Counted from the stretch's first letter, positions 1-5,011 are shown. The stretch: DNA of 5,931 nt from Candidatus Bathyarchaeota archaeon (GCA_003661945.1 QMXC01000079.1:1-5931), one strand, 5' to 3'. The notes: generated by a model not told the origin, from the letters alone. Translations and numbers: made by a program.

Positions 1-85
1 AGGTTTGGATGTTTCTAAGTTTATCTCTCTCAGTATCCGCTATGCCTTTAATTATTTCTCTTCCGCTCACAAAATCCCGTATCAA
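1..85 (-). CDS. possible 5' end of an unrecognised gene, cut by the left edge
   Basis: This weak minus-strand reading frame leaves the window at base 1. From a TTG at 85-83 it reads LIRDFVSGREIIKGIADTER and then eight more residues, a charged, protein-like composition. The minus strand is purine-rich here, as coding strands usually are in this window. The frame stays open upstream to a stop at 112-110. A GTG at 70-68 is an alternative start: a TTTTTAAG element at 103-96 lies about 29 bases ahead of it, which would suit a leaderless transcript. No Shine-Dalgarno sequence is visible before either codon. I recognise no family in fewer than 30 residues. Two plus-strand frames are also open here, so the call is tentative. 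Confidence 0.22.
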   Translation of the reverse strand, partial: MIRDFVSGREIIKGIADTERDKLRNIQT

Positions 86-163
86 TATGCGCTGGCTTAA
101 AAAGAGCAGTTAGAGCTTAGCATGTTATCAATACTCTTCACAATTTTCTCGCATTTTCTGGCA

Positions 164-176
164 AAATTTAATAAAC
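164..176 (+). promoter_or_regulatory. candidate TATA box for the MetH-activation-domain gene
   Basis: The AT-rich element TTTAATAAA (167-175) lies about 60 bases ahead of the gene. Archaeal transcription usually starts about 25 bases after the TATA box, so this would give a start near 195-200 and a leader of about 35 bases. The surroundings are AT-rich throughout, so the match is only suggestive. Confidence 0.3.
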
Positions 177-233
177 TTGTATTTTTACTCGATTTTGATG
201 AATAAGAACCAAATTTAGGTGTAGGTGTGCCTA

Positions 234-920
234 TTGACGCAAGTGGTTGATTATATATCTGTTGAGTATGACCAAGAAGAGTTACGGCGAGAACTTCACA
301 TTGAAAAACTGAAAGGGGGCAAAAAAGAAGTCACTTCTCTGATTGAAGAAAGTCGCGGACTAGTTGAACCTAAAGCTGTGTATACATATCTTGAAGTAGT
401 CAAAATTGAAGGGAACTGCGTGTACTTGGAGAATGGTGAGAGGTTGAAAGGTTTAATTCTTGCAGATATGCTAAAGCCTCGCCAGAAAGTCGCTCCTTAT
501 GTGGTTACTATCGGGTCGAAGTTAGAAAACCGTGTATCGAAACTTGCAAGGGATAACATTTTCCTCGCCTTTGTTCTGGACAAAATTGGAGATTATGCCT
601 TGAGAATCGCTCGAGAGAGTGTGAAATTGCTTGTGGAGAAGGCATTAGGGGATAAGGTTTCCAACTTCGGTCCTGGAGAGGGTACAGGAGAACTCTTCGG
701 AATTGAGCAGCAGGCGATTTTGTTCCGAATCCTTCAACCGTCCAAGAATATAGGAGTACGACTTACGCCCAACTACTTGATGATACCGAAAAAGTCTGTG
801 TCGGGAGTATTCGCCGTCACGGATGAAGAATACGTTGCATGCAAATATTGCCCCAAGAAATGTGAAGACAGAAAGTCAGCTTTTAGAGGGGAATACCACC
901 CTCGCCACATTCCTCAGTGA
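234..920 (+). CDS. B12-dependent methionine synthase activation-domain-like protein
   Basis: Resembles the stand-alone relatives of the MetH reactivation domain, which in MetH binds S-adenosylmethionine and helps return an oxidised corrinoid to its active methylated form. Related small proteins occur in anaerobes, often with corrinoid methyltransferases. Counting from a GTG at 225, the visible family hallmarks are GPGEGTGELFGIEQQ (149-163), IGVRLTPNYLMIPKKSVSGV (176-195) and a C-terminal cysteine cluster CKYCPKKCEDR (Cys206, 209, 213). The N-terminal third is not recognised. The Arg and Tyr of the RxxPGY motif of classical MetH appear as Asn147 and Glu152. Start choice: AGGTG occurs twice, at 217-221 and 223-227. 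The second copy is six bases from TTG 234, while GTG 225 has only a three-base gap from the first copy, so TTG is preferred but uncertain. The partner methyltransferase is not in the window. Cytoplasmic; no membrane segment seen. Confidence 0.82.
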   Translation: MTQVVDYISVEYDQEELRRELHIEKLKGGKKEVTSLIEESRGLVEPKAVYTYLEVVKIEGNCVYLENGERLKGLILADMLKPRQKVAPYVVTIGSKLENRVSKLARDNIFLAFVLDKIGDYALRIARESVKLLVEKALGDKVSNFGPGEGTGELFGIEQQAILFRILQPSKNIGVRLTPNYLMIPKKSVSGVFAVTDEEYVACKYCPKKCEDRKSAFRGEYHPRHIPQ

Positions 921-993
921 AAATGAACTCGCGTTATATCTCAGCGCGCGCTTTCCGAGCTGATTCTAGCCTGGCAAACATTAAATCACCGCG

Positions 994-1028
994 ACCCCAC
1001 CATTATGGGGGGTTATTTTATTTTTTCT
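994..1028 (+). terminator. hairpin and T-tract terminator between convergent genes
   Basis: ACCCC(A)CC at 994-1001 pairs with GGGGGGT at 1007-1013 around the loop ATTAT, giving seven pairs with one bulged A. It is followed by a T-rich run (1013-1028: TTATTTTATTTTTTCT). T-tracts are the main archaeal termination signal. The position, just before the 3' end of the convergent regulator gene, suits termination of the plus-strand gene ending at 920. The T-tract overlaps the last codons of the regulator. Confidence 0.6.
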
Positions 1029-1435
1029 AGTATTATGGCTGGGCATATTCGTGTTACTCCGTTTATTTCTTGTAGTTTTCTGCAGAATTTTGTGAGTTGT
1101 TTTGAGTTTTGGAACCAGCATTCGATGAGTATCATGTGGTCTCCGCTTGCGGAGTATAGGCTTTTTACGTCTTCCATGTTTTTTAGCGTTTCTAGAACCG
1201 TGAGGTAGTTTTCCGGTTTTGTGTCTATTCCTATGAGGGTGTTTATTTCGAATCCTAGTTTTTTATGGTCTACTTCTATAGTGTATTTTCGGATTATGCC
1301 TTCTTCTTCGAGTTTTCTTATCCTTTTTCGTATAGCTGTTTCACTCACACCCAGCGTTTTCGCTATCTCGAGATAGGGGATTCGGGAGTTTTCTTGGAGG
1401 ATTCTGATTATATCAATGTTCGAAATTCGAACCAT
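1013..1435 (-). CDS. Lrp/AsnC-family transcriptional regulator
   Basis: A 140-residue DNA-binding regulator of the usual Lrp/AsnC length. The N-terminal winged helix-turn-helix covers about residues 5-55: IAKTLG (24-29) is the positioning helix, SETAIRKRIRKLEEEG (31-46) the recognition helix, followed by IIRKYTIEVD. The C-terminal ligand-binding and oligomerisation (RAM) domain covers about 64-138, with SGDHMILIEC (97-106) and the terminal GVTRICPAIILEK. The gene diverges from the rubrerythrin operon. The ATG at 1435-1433 has no Shine-Dalgarno sequence but has a TATA element about 27 bases upstream, so the transcript is probably leaderless. Codons 2-6 lie inside a perfect 15-bp palindrome, a likely autoregulatory operator. 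Known family precedent: the Methanocaldococcus jannaschii Lrp homolog Ptr2 activates a rubredoxin gene. That this protein controls the neighbouring oxygen-defence genes is inference. Cys106, 118 and 131 are worth noting for possible redox sensing. Confidence 0.93.
   Translation of the reverse strand: MVRISNIDIIRILQENSRIPYLEIAKTLGVSETAIRKRIRKLEEEGIIRKYTIEVDHKKLGFEINTLIGIDTKPENYLTVLETLKNMEDVKSLYSASGDHMILIECWFQNSKQLTKFCRKLQEINGVTRICPAIILEKIK
1418..1432. promoter_or_regulatory. 15-bp perfect palindrome, probable Lrp-type operator
   Basis: GTTCGAAATTCGAAC is a perfect inverted repeat of two 7-base arms around one A. Its centre (1425) is about 19 bp upstream of the rubrerythrin TATA box, the place expected for an archaeal activator site. 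It also covers codons 2-6 of the Lrp gene, just after that gene's inferred transcription start, where binding could block its own transcription. Lrp-family operators are typically about 15 bp palindromes with an AT-rich centre. Confidence 0.65.
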
Positions 1436-1439
1436 AAAG

Positions 1440-1448
1440 TATATAAAT
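1440..1448 (+). promoter_or_regulatory. TATA box of the rubrerythrin operon
   Basis: TATATAAAT (1440-1448), preceded by purine-rich CATAAAG as a possible BRE. A transcription start about 26 bases downstream (near 1470) leaves a leader of roughly 24 bases carrying the GAGGTG ribosome binding site, which fits the chosen GTG start at 1494. Confidence 0.6.
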
Positions 1449-1454
1449 TCGAAC
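1445..1454. promoter_or_regulatory. second operator half-site fused to the TATA box
   Basis: AAATTCGAAC repeats exactly the right-hand ten bases of the palindrome at 1423-1432, shifted by 22 bp (about two helical turns). The similarity extends to CATA versus GATA just after it. The left arm of this second copy is replaced by TATAT, so a protein bound here would cover the TATA box. TTCGAA occurs three times within 35 bp (starting at 1419, 1426 and 1448). Confidence 0.5.
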
Positions 1455-1457
1455 GAT

Positions 1458-1467
1458 ACTTATAAGT
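1458..1467 (-). promoter_or_regulatory. TATA box of the Lrp/AsnC gene
   Basis: ACTTATAAGT is a self-complementary 10-mer centred about 27 bases upstream of the ATG at 1435. That spacing predicts transcription starting at or next to the start codon, in agreement with the lack of a ribosome binding site. Because it is symmetrical it could also act on the plus strand, but its distance to the rubrerythrin start makes this less likely. Confidence 0.45.
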
Positions 1468-1481
1468 TTACCGCACTAAAA

Positions 1482-1487
1482 GAGGTG
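1482..1487 (+). promoter_or_regulatory. ribosome binding site that fixes the rubrerythrin start
   Basis: GAGGTG matches the archaeal anti-Shine-Dalgarno and lies six bases before GTG 1494. It decides against an in-frame ATG at 1416, which sits upstream of the TATA box and inside the operator. Confidence 0.75.
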
Positions 1488-1493
1488 GAAAAC

Positions 1494-2078
1494 GTGAAAA
1501 ACACGATTGAAAATTTGGTTAAAGCCTTTATTGGTGAAAGCCAAGCGCGAAACCGATACACGTTCTATGCAAAAATCGCGAAAAAAGAAGGCTTCGAGCA
1601 GATCGCGGAAATTTTTCGGATAACCGCTGAAAACGAGAAGGAACACGCGAGTAACTTGTTCAAGCTGATTAACGAGTTGAAAGAGAAAAGCGGAGAAAAA
1701 CTAGACGAAATCTTGGTGGAAGCAGCTGCGCCCACGGTGCTAGGTAGCACGGCGGAAAACTTGAAAGCCGCTATTGCCGGCGAACACTACGAATATACGG
1801 AGATGTACCCAGAGTTTGCAGACATCGCAGAAAAGGAGGGTTTCCCTGAAATTGCCAAAAGATTAAGAGCAATCGCCAAAGCTGAACAACATCACGAGGA
1901 AAGATACAAGAAGCTGCTGGCGCAAATGGAAGCTGGAACCGTTTTTAAGAAGGAACAGGAAGTTTGGTGGGTTTGCCGAGAATGCGGATACGTTCACTAT
2001 GGAAAGGAACCGCCCGAAGAATGCCCTTCATGTAGCCATCCTCGAAGCTACTTCCAGCTTAAATGCGAAGAATACTAG
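1494..2078 (+). CDS. rbr: rubrerythrin
   Basis: A 194-residue classical rubrerythrin: a cytoplasmic diiron peroxidase reducing H2O2 to water with electrons usually from rubredoxin. The four-helix ferritin-like domain (about 1-145) shows the expected carboxylate/histidine ligands: Glu15 in GESQARNRY, Glu48 and His51 in ENEKEH, Glu97 and Glu100 in GEHYEY, Glu131 and His134 in EQHHEERY. The C-terminal rubredoxin-like domain (about 156-194) holds the [Fe(SCys)4] site: Cys161 and Cys164 in CRECG, Cys177 and Cys180 in CPSC. Length and domain order match the family. GTG 1494 is chosen because the conserved helix begins right after it and GAGGTG precedes it. It is the first gene of the oxygen-defence operon, with a separate rubredoxin gene downstream as a plausible electron donor. 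Probably controlled by the divergent Lrp protein. Confidence 0.95.
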   Translation: MKNTIENLVKAFIGESQARNRYTFYAKIAKKEGFEQIAEIFRITAENEKEHASNLFKLINELKEKSGEKLDEILVEAAAPTVLGSTAENLKAAIAGEHYEYTEMYPEFADIAEKEGFPEIAKRLRAIAKAEQHHEERYKKLLAQMEAGTVFKKEQEVWWVCRECGYVHYGKEPPEECPSCSHPRSYFQLKCEEY

Positions 2079-2082
2079 AAGA

Positions 2083-2088
2083 AGGTGA
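2083..2088 (+). promoter_or_regulatory. ribosome binding site that fixes the peroxiredoxin start
   Basis: AGGTGA lies seven bases before ATG 2096 and argues against the in-frame ATG at 2063, which would overlap the end of rubrerythrin and has no such site. Confidence 0.65.
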
Positions 2089-2095
2089 AAAGGAA

Positions 2096-2761
2096 ATGGG
2101 AGAAGCAAAAATTGGAGTTCCACTCTTAGGGGACAAAGCACCTAGTTTTGAAGCGCAAACGACGAAAGGAAAGATAAGGTTTCCAGACGATTATAGGGGC
2201 AGATGGGTTGTTCTGTTTTCGCATCCAGCTGATTTCACGCCTGTTTGCACATCGGAGTTCGTAGCTTTTCAGAAAAGATACGAGGAATTCAAGAAACTCA
2301 ACTGCGACCTCATCGGGCTGAGCATAGACCAAGTGTTCAGCCACATGAAATGGGCAGAATGGATAAAGGAAAAGCTGGGAATAACAATCGAGTTTCCAAT
2401 AATCGCAGATGACATGGGAAGAATAGCCTCCTTGTTCGGAATGGTTCACCCGAAAAAAGGAACAAACACCGTTAGAACGGTCTTCGTAATCGACCCCAAC
2501 GGAACTGTCAGAACCATACTCTACTATCCGCAGGAACTTGGAAGAAATATGGACGAAATCTTGAGAATCGTAAAGGGACTGCAAATCTCCGATGAAAACC
2601 ACGTGGCTATACCGGCGAACTGGCCCAACAACGAGCTTATAGGCGACAAAGTCATATTGCCACCGGCAAACAACCAAGAAGCAGCAAAAGAACGGCTTGA
2701 AAAAGCAAAAACCGGAGAATTCGAGTGTTTTGACTGGTGGTTCTGTTACAAAAAACTTTGA
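2096..2761 (+). CDS. archaeal Prx6-type peroxiredoxin (thiol peroxidase)
   Basis: A 221-residue AhpC/TSA-fold peroxiredoxin that reduces H2O2 and organic peroxides through a reactive cysteine. The active-site motif PADFTPVCTSE places the peroxidatic Cys51 after Pro44 and Thr48; Arg127 in TVRTVF is the likely conserved arginine. The C-terminal extension (about 165-221) is typical of Prx6-type enzymes. It ends with Cys211 and Cys217 in a CX5C arrangement, the same spacing as Cys207/Cys213 of the Aeropyrum pernix thiol peroxidase, where a C-terminal cysteine resolves the oxidised peroxidatic one. Second gene of the operon, 17 bases after rubrerythrin. The start is set by AGGTGA seven bases upstream. 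Cytoplasmic. The electron donor (thioredoxin or glutaredoxin-like protein) is not in the window. Family assignment is secure; the resolving role of the C-terminal cysteines is by homology. Confidence 0.95.
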   Translation: MGEAKIGVPLLGDKAPSFEAQTTKGKIRFPDDYRGRWVVLFSHPADFTPVCTSEFVAFQKRYEEFKKLNCDLIGLSIDQVFSHMKWAEWIKEKLGITIEFPIIADDMGRIASLFGMVHPKKGTNTVRTVFVIDPNGTVRTILYYPQELGRNMDEILRIVKGLQISDENHVAIPANWPNNELIGDKVILPPANNQEAAKERLEKAKTGEFECFDWWFCYKKL

Positions 2762-2773
2762 GGAAGTAGAAAA

Positions 2774-3157
2774 ATGGCCGAGTTAAAACAGGTTTACCGA
2801 TGCAATATTTGCGGAAACATCGTTGAAGTTCTGCACGCTGGAAGTGGTCAGCTAGTATGCTGCGGCCAGCCGATGGAGCTTTTAACCGAAAAGACAGAGG
2901 ACGTTGGCAAGGAGAAACACGTTCCGGTGGTAGAGATGACGGCGGACGGTTTCAAAGTGAAAGTTGGAAGCATCGAGCATCCGATGGAGGAAAACCATTA
3001 CATTGAATGGATAGAGCTGATCGCCGACGACAAAGTCTACAGAAGATTTCTGAAGCCAGGTGAAAAGCCTGAAGCCGAGTTCAAAGTTAAAGCAGAGCAG
3101 ATACAAGCGAGGGAATACTGCAACGTCCATGGGTTGTGGAGCGTCCGGAAAAGTTAG
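2774..3157 (+). CDS. dfx: desulfoferrodoxin (2Fe superoxide reductase)
   Basis: A 127-residue superoxide reductase that reduces superoxide to H2O2 without releasing O2, suited to anaerobes. The N-terminal desulforedoxin-like domain (about 1-37) has all four centre I ligands: Cys10 and Cys13 in CNICG, and the adjacent Cys29-Cys30. The catalytic domain (about 40-127) has the square-pyramidal centre II ligands His49 in EKHVP, His69 in EHPM, His75 in ENHYIEW, and Cys116 and His119 in CNVHGLW. Glu47-Lys48, which assist catalysis in the family, are present. It is therefore the two-centre form and appears intact. Twelve bases separate it from the peroxiredoxin stop; the GAGGA ribosome binding site overlaps that stop codon. 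Its product H2O2 is the substrate of the two preceding genes, and rubredoxin, the usual electron donor, is encoded next. Confidence 0.96.
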   Translation: MAELKQVYRCNICGNIVEVLHAGSGQLVCCGQPMELLTEKTEDVGKEKHVPVVEMTADGFKVKVGSIEHPMEENHYIEWIELIADDKVYRRFLKPGEKPEAEFKVKAEQIQAREYCNVHGLWSVRKS

Positions 3158-3170
3158 AACGGTGAGAAAC

Positions 3171-3332
3171 ATGGGTAAATGGCGATGCATCGTCTGCGGA
3201 TACATATACGACCCGGAAAAGGGAGACCCCGACTCCGGCGTAAAAGCTGGAACCCGGTTCGAGGAGCTTCCAGACGGCTGGGTTTGTCCCATTTGCGGAG
3301 CGCCGAAAGACCAGTTTGAAAAGGTAGAATAG
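3171..3332 (+). CDS. rubredoxin
   Basis: A 53-residue rubredoxin, the standard length: a small cytoplasmic one-electron carrier with one [Fe(SCys)4] centre. The ligands are Cys6 and Cys9 in CIVCGY and Cys39 and Cys42 in CPICGAP. Conserved aromatic and turn residues YIYDPEKGD and LPDGWVCP are present. The start is ATG 3171, with GGTGA (3161-3165) five bases upstream; an in-frame ATG at 3060 lies inside the superoxide reductase gene and is rejected. It sits 13 bases after desulfoferrodoxin and directly abuts the flavodiiron gene. This placement suggests it feeds electrons to superoxide reductase, rubrerythrin and the flavodiiron protein, as rubredoxins do in other anaerobes. The reductase that would recharge it is not in the window. 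Confidence 0.97.
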   Translation: MGKWRCIVCGYIYDPEKGDPDSGVKAGTRFEELPDGWVCPICGAPKDQFEKVE

Positions 3333-4523
3333 ATGAAGCCTAGAAAGCTGAAAGCGAACGTTTACTGGGTTGGAGCCGTCGACTGGGATAGACGGCTCTT
3401 CGACGAGCTTATCCCTCTTCCCGACGGGACAAGCTATAACGCCTACTTGATTAAAGGAAGCGAAAAAACGGCGCTGATAGACACCGTTGACCCGCCTATG
3501 ACCGAGAAGCTACTGGAAAATCTGGCGCGGTTAAACGTCAGGAACGTAGACTACGTTGTCGCTAATCACGCAGAGCAAGACCATTCCGGAGCTTTGCCTA
3601 AAGTGTTGGAGCGTTACCCGAACGCCACGGTCGTCGCAACTCTGAAATGTAAAAACTTGTTGACAGAGCTTCTTTTGATACCAGAAAACCGGATTAAAAC
3701 CGTTGAGGACGGGGAAACTCTGTCGCTAGGAGACAAGACTTTAGAGTTCATTCACGCTCCTTGGGTTCACTGGCCAGAAACCATGCTTACGTATTTGAGG
3801 GAAGAGAAGATACTTTTTCCATGCGACCTGTTCGGCTCGCACCTAGCAACATCAGACCTTTACGTGACTGACGAAGCCACGGTTTACGAAGCAGCTAAAA
3901 GGTATTACGCGGAGATAATGATGCCTTTCAGAACCGTCATTCAACGAAACTTGGAGAAGATAAAGGATTTGCAGATAGATGTTATAGCGCCGAGCCACGG
4001 TCCAGTCTATGATAAGCCAAAGTTCATACTAAACGCCTATAGCGACTGGGTTTCAGCTCCACCTAAAAACATCGTTGTTTTGCCTTACATTTCGATGCAC
4101 GGTAGTACCCAAAAAATGGTGGACTATTTCGTTGCCGCTTTGGTTGAACGGGGAGTAGGCGTAAAACAGTTTAACCTAGCTCGAACCGACATTGGGAAGC
4201 TGGCGATGGCGTTGGTGGACGCTGCGACAATCGTGGTGGGCTCGCCCACAGTTCTGACAGGGCCACATCCAAACGTGGTTTACGCTGTTTACCTCGCTAA
4301 CGCTTTAAGGCCGAAAGCGAAGTTTGCGTCGATAATTGGGTCCTACGGCTGGGGTGGACGAATGGTGGAACAGATTAAAGGAATGCTGACCAACCTGAAG
4401 GTGGAGCTGCTTGAACCTGTTATTGTGAAAGGCTATCCGAAGGCGGAAGATTTCGAAGCGCTAGACCGTTTAGCAGACGAAATTTTCCGTAGGCACCGTG
4501 AGCACAACATAATCTCGGCTTAA
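3333..4523 (+). CDS. fprA: flavodiiron protein (FprA/ROO-type oxygen reductase)
   Basis: A 396-residue class A flavodiiron protein, which reduces O2 to water, or NO to N2O, in the cytoplasm. The N-terminal metallo-beta-lactamase-like domain (about 1-245) carries the diiron ligands: His79, Glu81 and Asp83 in HAEQDHSG, His146 in HAPWVHWPETM, Asp165 in FPCDLFGSH and His222 in APSHGP. The C-terminal flavodoxin-like domain (about 246-390) binds FMN, with SMHGSTQKM (254-262), SPTVLTGPHP (304-313) and GSYGWGG (336-342). All expected ligands are present. The start codon directly follows the rubredoxin stop, with AGGT (3322-3325) inside the last rubredoxin codons, implying translational coupling. In Desulfovibrio the donor is rubredoxin (ROO); in methanogens it is reduced F420 (FprA). 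The adjacent rubredoxin favours the first, but sequence alone does not decide. There is no fused rubredoxin or flavin reductase domain. Confidence 0.96.
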   Translation: MKPRKLKANVYWVGAVDWDRRLFDELIPLPDGTSYNAYLIKGSEKTALIDTVDPPMTEKLLENLARLNVRNVDYVVANHAEQDHSGALPKVLERYPNATVVATLKCKNLLTELLLIPENRIKTVEDGETLSLGDKTLEFIHAPWVHWPETMLTYLREEKILFPCDLFGSHLATSDLYVTDEATVYEAAKRYYAEIMMPFRTVIQRNLEKIKDLQIDVIAPSHGPVYDKPKFILNAYSDWVSAPPKNIVVLPYISMHGSTQKMVDYFVAALVERGVGVKQFNLARTDIGKLAMALVDAATIVVGSPTVLTGPHPNVVYAVYLANALRPKAKFASIIGSYGWGGRMVEQIKGMLTNLKVELLEPVIVKGYPKAEDFEALDRLADEIFRRHREHNIISA

Positions 4524-4528
4524 CACGT

Positions 4529-4533
4529 GGAGG
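4529..4533 (+). promoter_or_regulatory. ribosome binding site that fixes the flavodoxin start
   Basis: GGAGG ends immediately before an ATG at 4534, too close to serve it, but lies nine bases ahead of the in-frame ATG at 4543. The flavodoxin therefore probably begins MPKLLILYYS. Confidence 0.6.
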
Positions 4534-4542
4534 ATGGATAAA

Positions 4543-4989
4543 ATGCCGAAACTTCTCATCCTATATTACAGCCGTACGGGAAATACTGAAAAAATGGCGG
4601 AAGCAGTTGCCGAAGGGGCAAAAAATGTTCAAGGAACAGAAGTGACTGTGACCTATCATGTAAAGCCGGAAGAGCTAGCTAAATTCGACGCTATGGCGGT
4701 AGGTGTCCCTACATATCACCATGATATGACCACAGACATCAAAAGGCTTTTCGAGGAAACAGCTGTAAAACACGTCGATTTAAAGGGTAGAGTAGGCGCA
4801 GCTTTCGGCTCTTATGGGTGGAGCGGCGAAGCTCCACGAATGGTTCTTGAAATCATGAAAAACAAGTTTGAAATGCGCACGGTTGAACCGCCGCTGCTAA
4901 TTAAATACGCGCCTAATCAAAACGGAATGGAGAAATGCAGGGAATTCGGAAAGAAAATAGCCGAAGAAGCTTTGAAACAAATCAGTTAA
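4543..4989 (+). CDS. short-chain flavodoxin
   Basis: A 148-residue flavodoxin, an FMN-binding electron carrier of the cytoplasm. The phosphate-binding loop is SRTGNTEKMA (10-19), right after the first beta strand. VGVPTYHHD (53-61) and GSYGWSGEAPRM (89-100) form the two isoalloxazine-flanking loops. There is no long-chain insertion. GSYGW also occurs in the flavodoxin domain of the preceding flavodiiron protein, so the two share the same fold and FMN-loop style. It lies 19 bases after that gene with its own GGAGG site. A role as donor or partner to the flavodiiron protein, or as an alternative to rubredoxin under iron limitation, is inference from position. It could instead act as a FMN-containing oxidoreductase subunit or a protoporphyrinogen-oxidase-like flavodoxin; nothing in the sequence proves the partner. 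Confidence 0.9.
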   Translation: MPKLLILYYSRTGNTEKMAEAVAEGAKNVQGTEVTVTYHVKPEELAKFDAMAVGVPTYHHDMTTDIKRLFEETAVKHVDLKGRVGAAFGSYGWSGEAPRMVLEIMKNKFEMRTVEPPLLIKYAPNQNGMEKCREFGKKIAEEALKQIS

Positions 4990-5011
4990 TAAGAAAACGA
5001 TTGGATATGTA

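Noticed and set aside
9..113. Short plus-strand frame starting at ATG 9
   Set aside because: It reads as a Ser/Leu-rich shadow of the purine-rich opposite strand and has no recognisable features.
941..963. Inverted repeat TCAGC...GCTGA around a GC-rich stretch after the first gene
   Set aside because: Only five base pairs with a 13-base loop and no T-tract; the hairpin at 994-1013 is the better terminator.
1005..1465. Two plus-strand frames opposite the Lrp gene
   Set aside because: Their Ser/Phe-rich composition is typical of the antisense of a charged protein, and the minus-strand Lrp gene is well supported.
1416..1493. N-terminal extension of rubrerythrin from ATG 1416
   Set aside because: It would encode 26 extra residues through the operator and TATA box; GTG 1494 has a well-placed GAGGTG and begins the conserved helix.
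2126..2677. 183-codon open frame on the minus strand inside the peroxiredoxin gene
   Set aside because: It is the antisense shadow of an intact, clearly recognised gene, and shows no family motif of its own.
3060..3170. N-terminal extension of rubredoxin from ATG 3060
   Set aside because: It overlaps the superoxide reductase gene in another frame, and the 53-residue product from ATG 3171 is the standard rubredoxin.
2882..3292. 136-codon minus-strand frame across superoxide reductase and rubredoxin
   Set aside because: Both plus-strand genes are complete with all metal ligands; the antisense frame has no recognisable domain.
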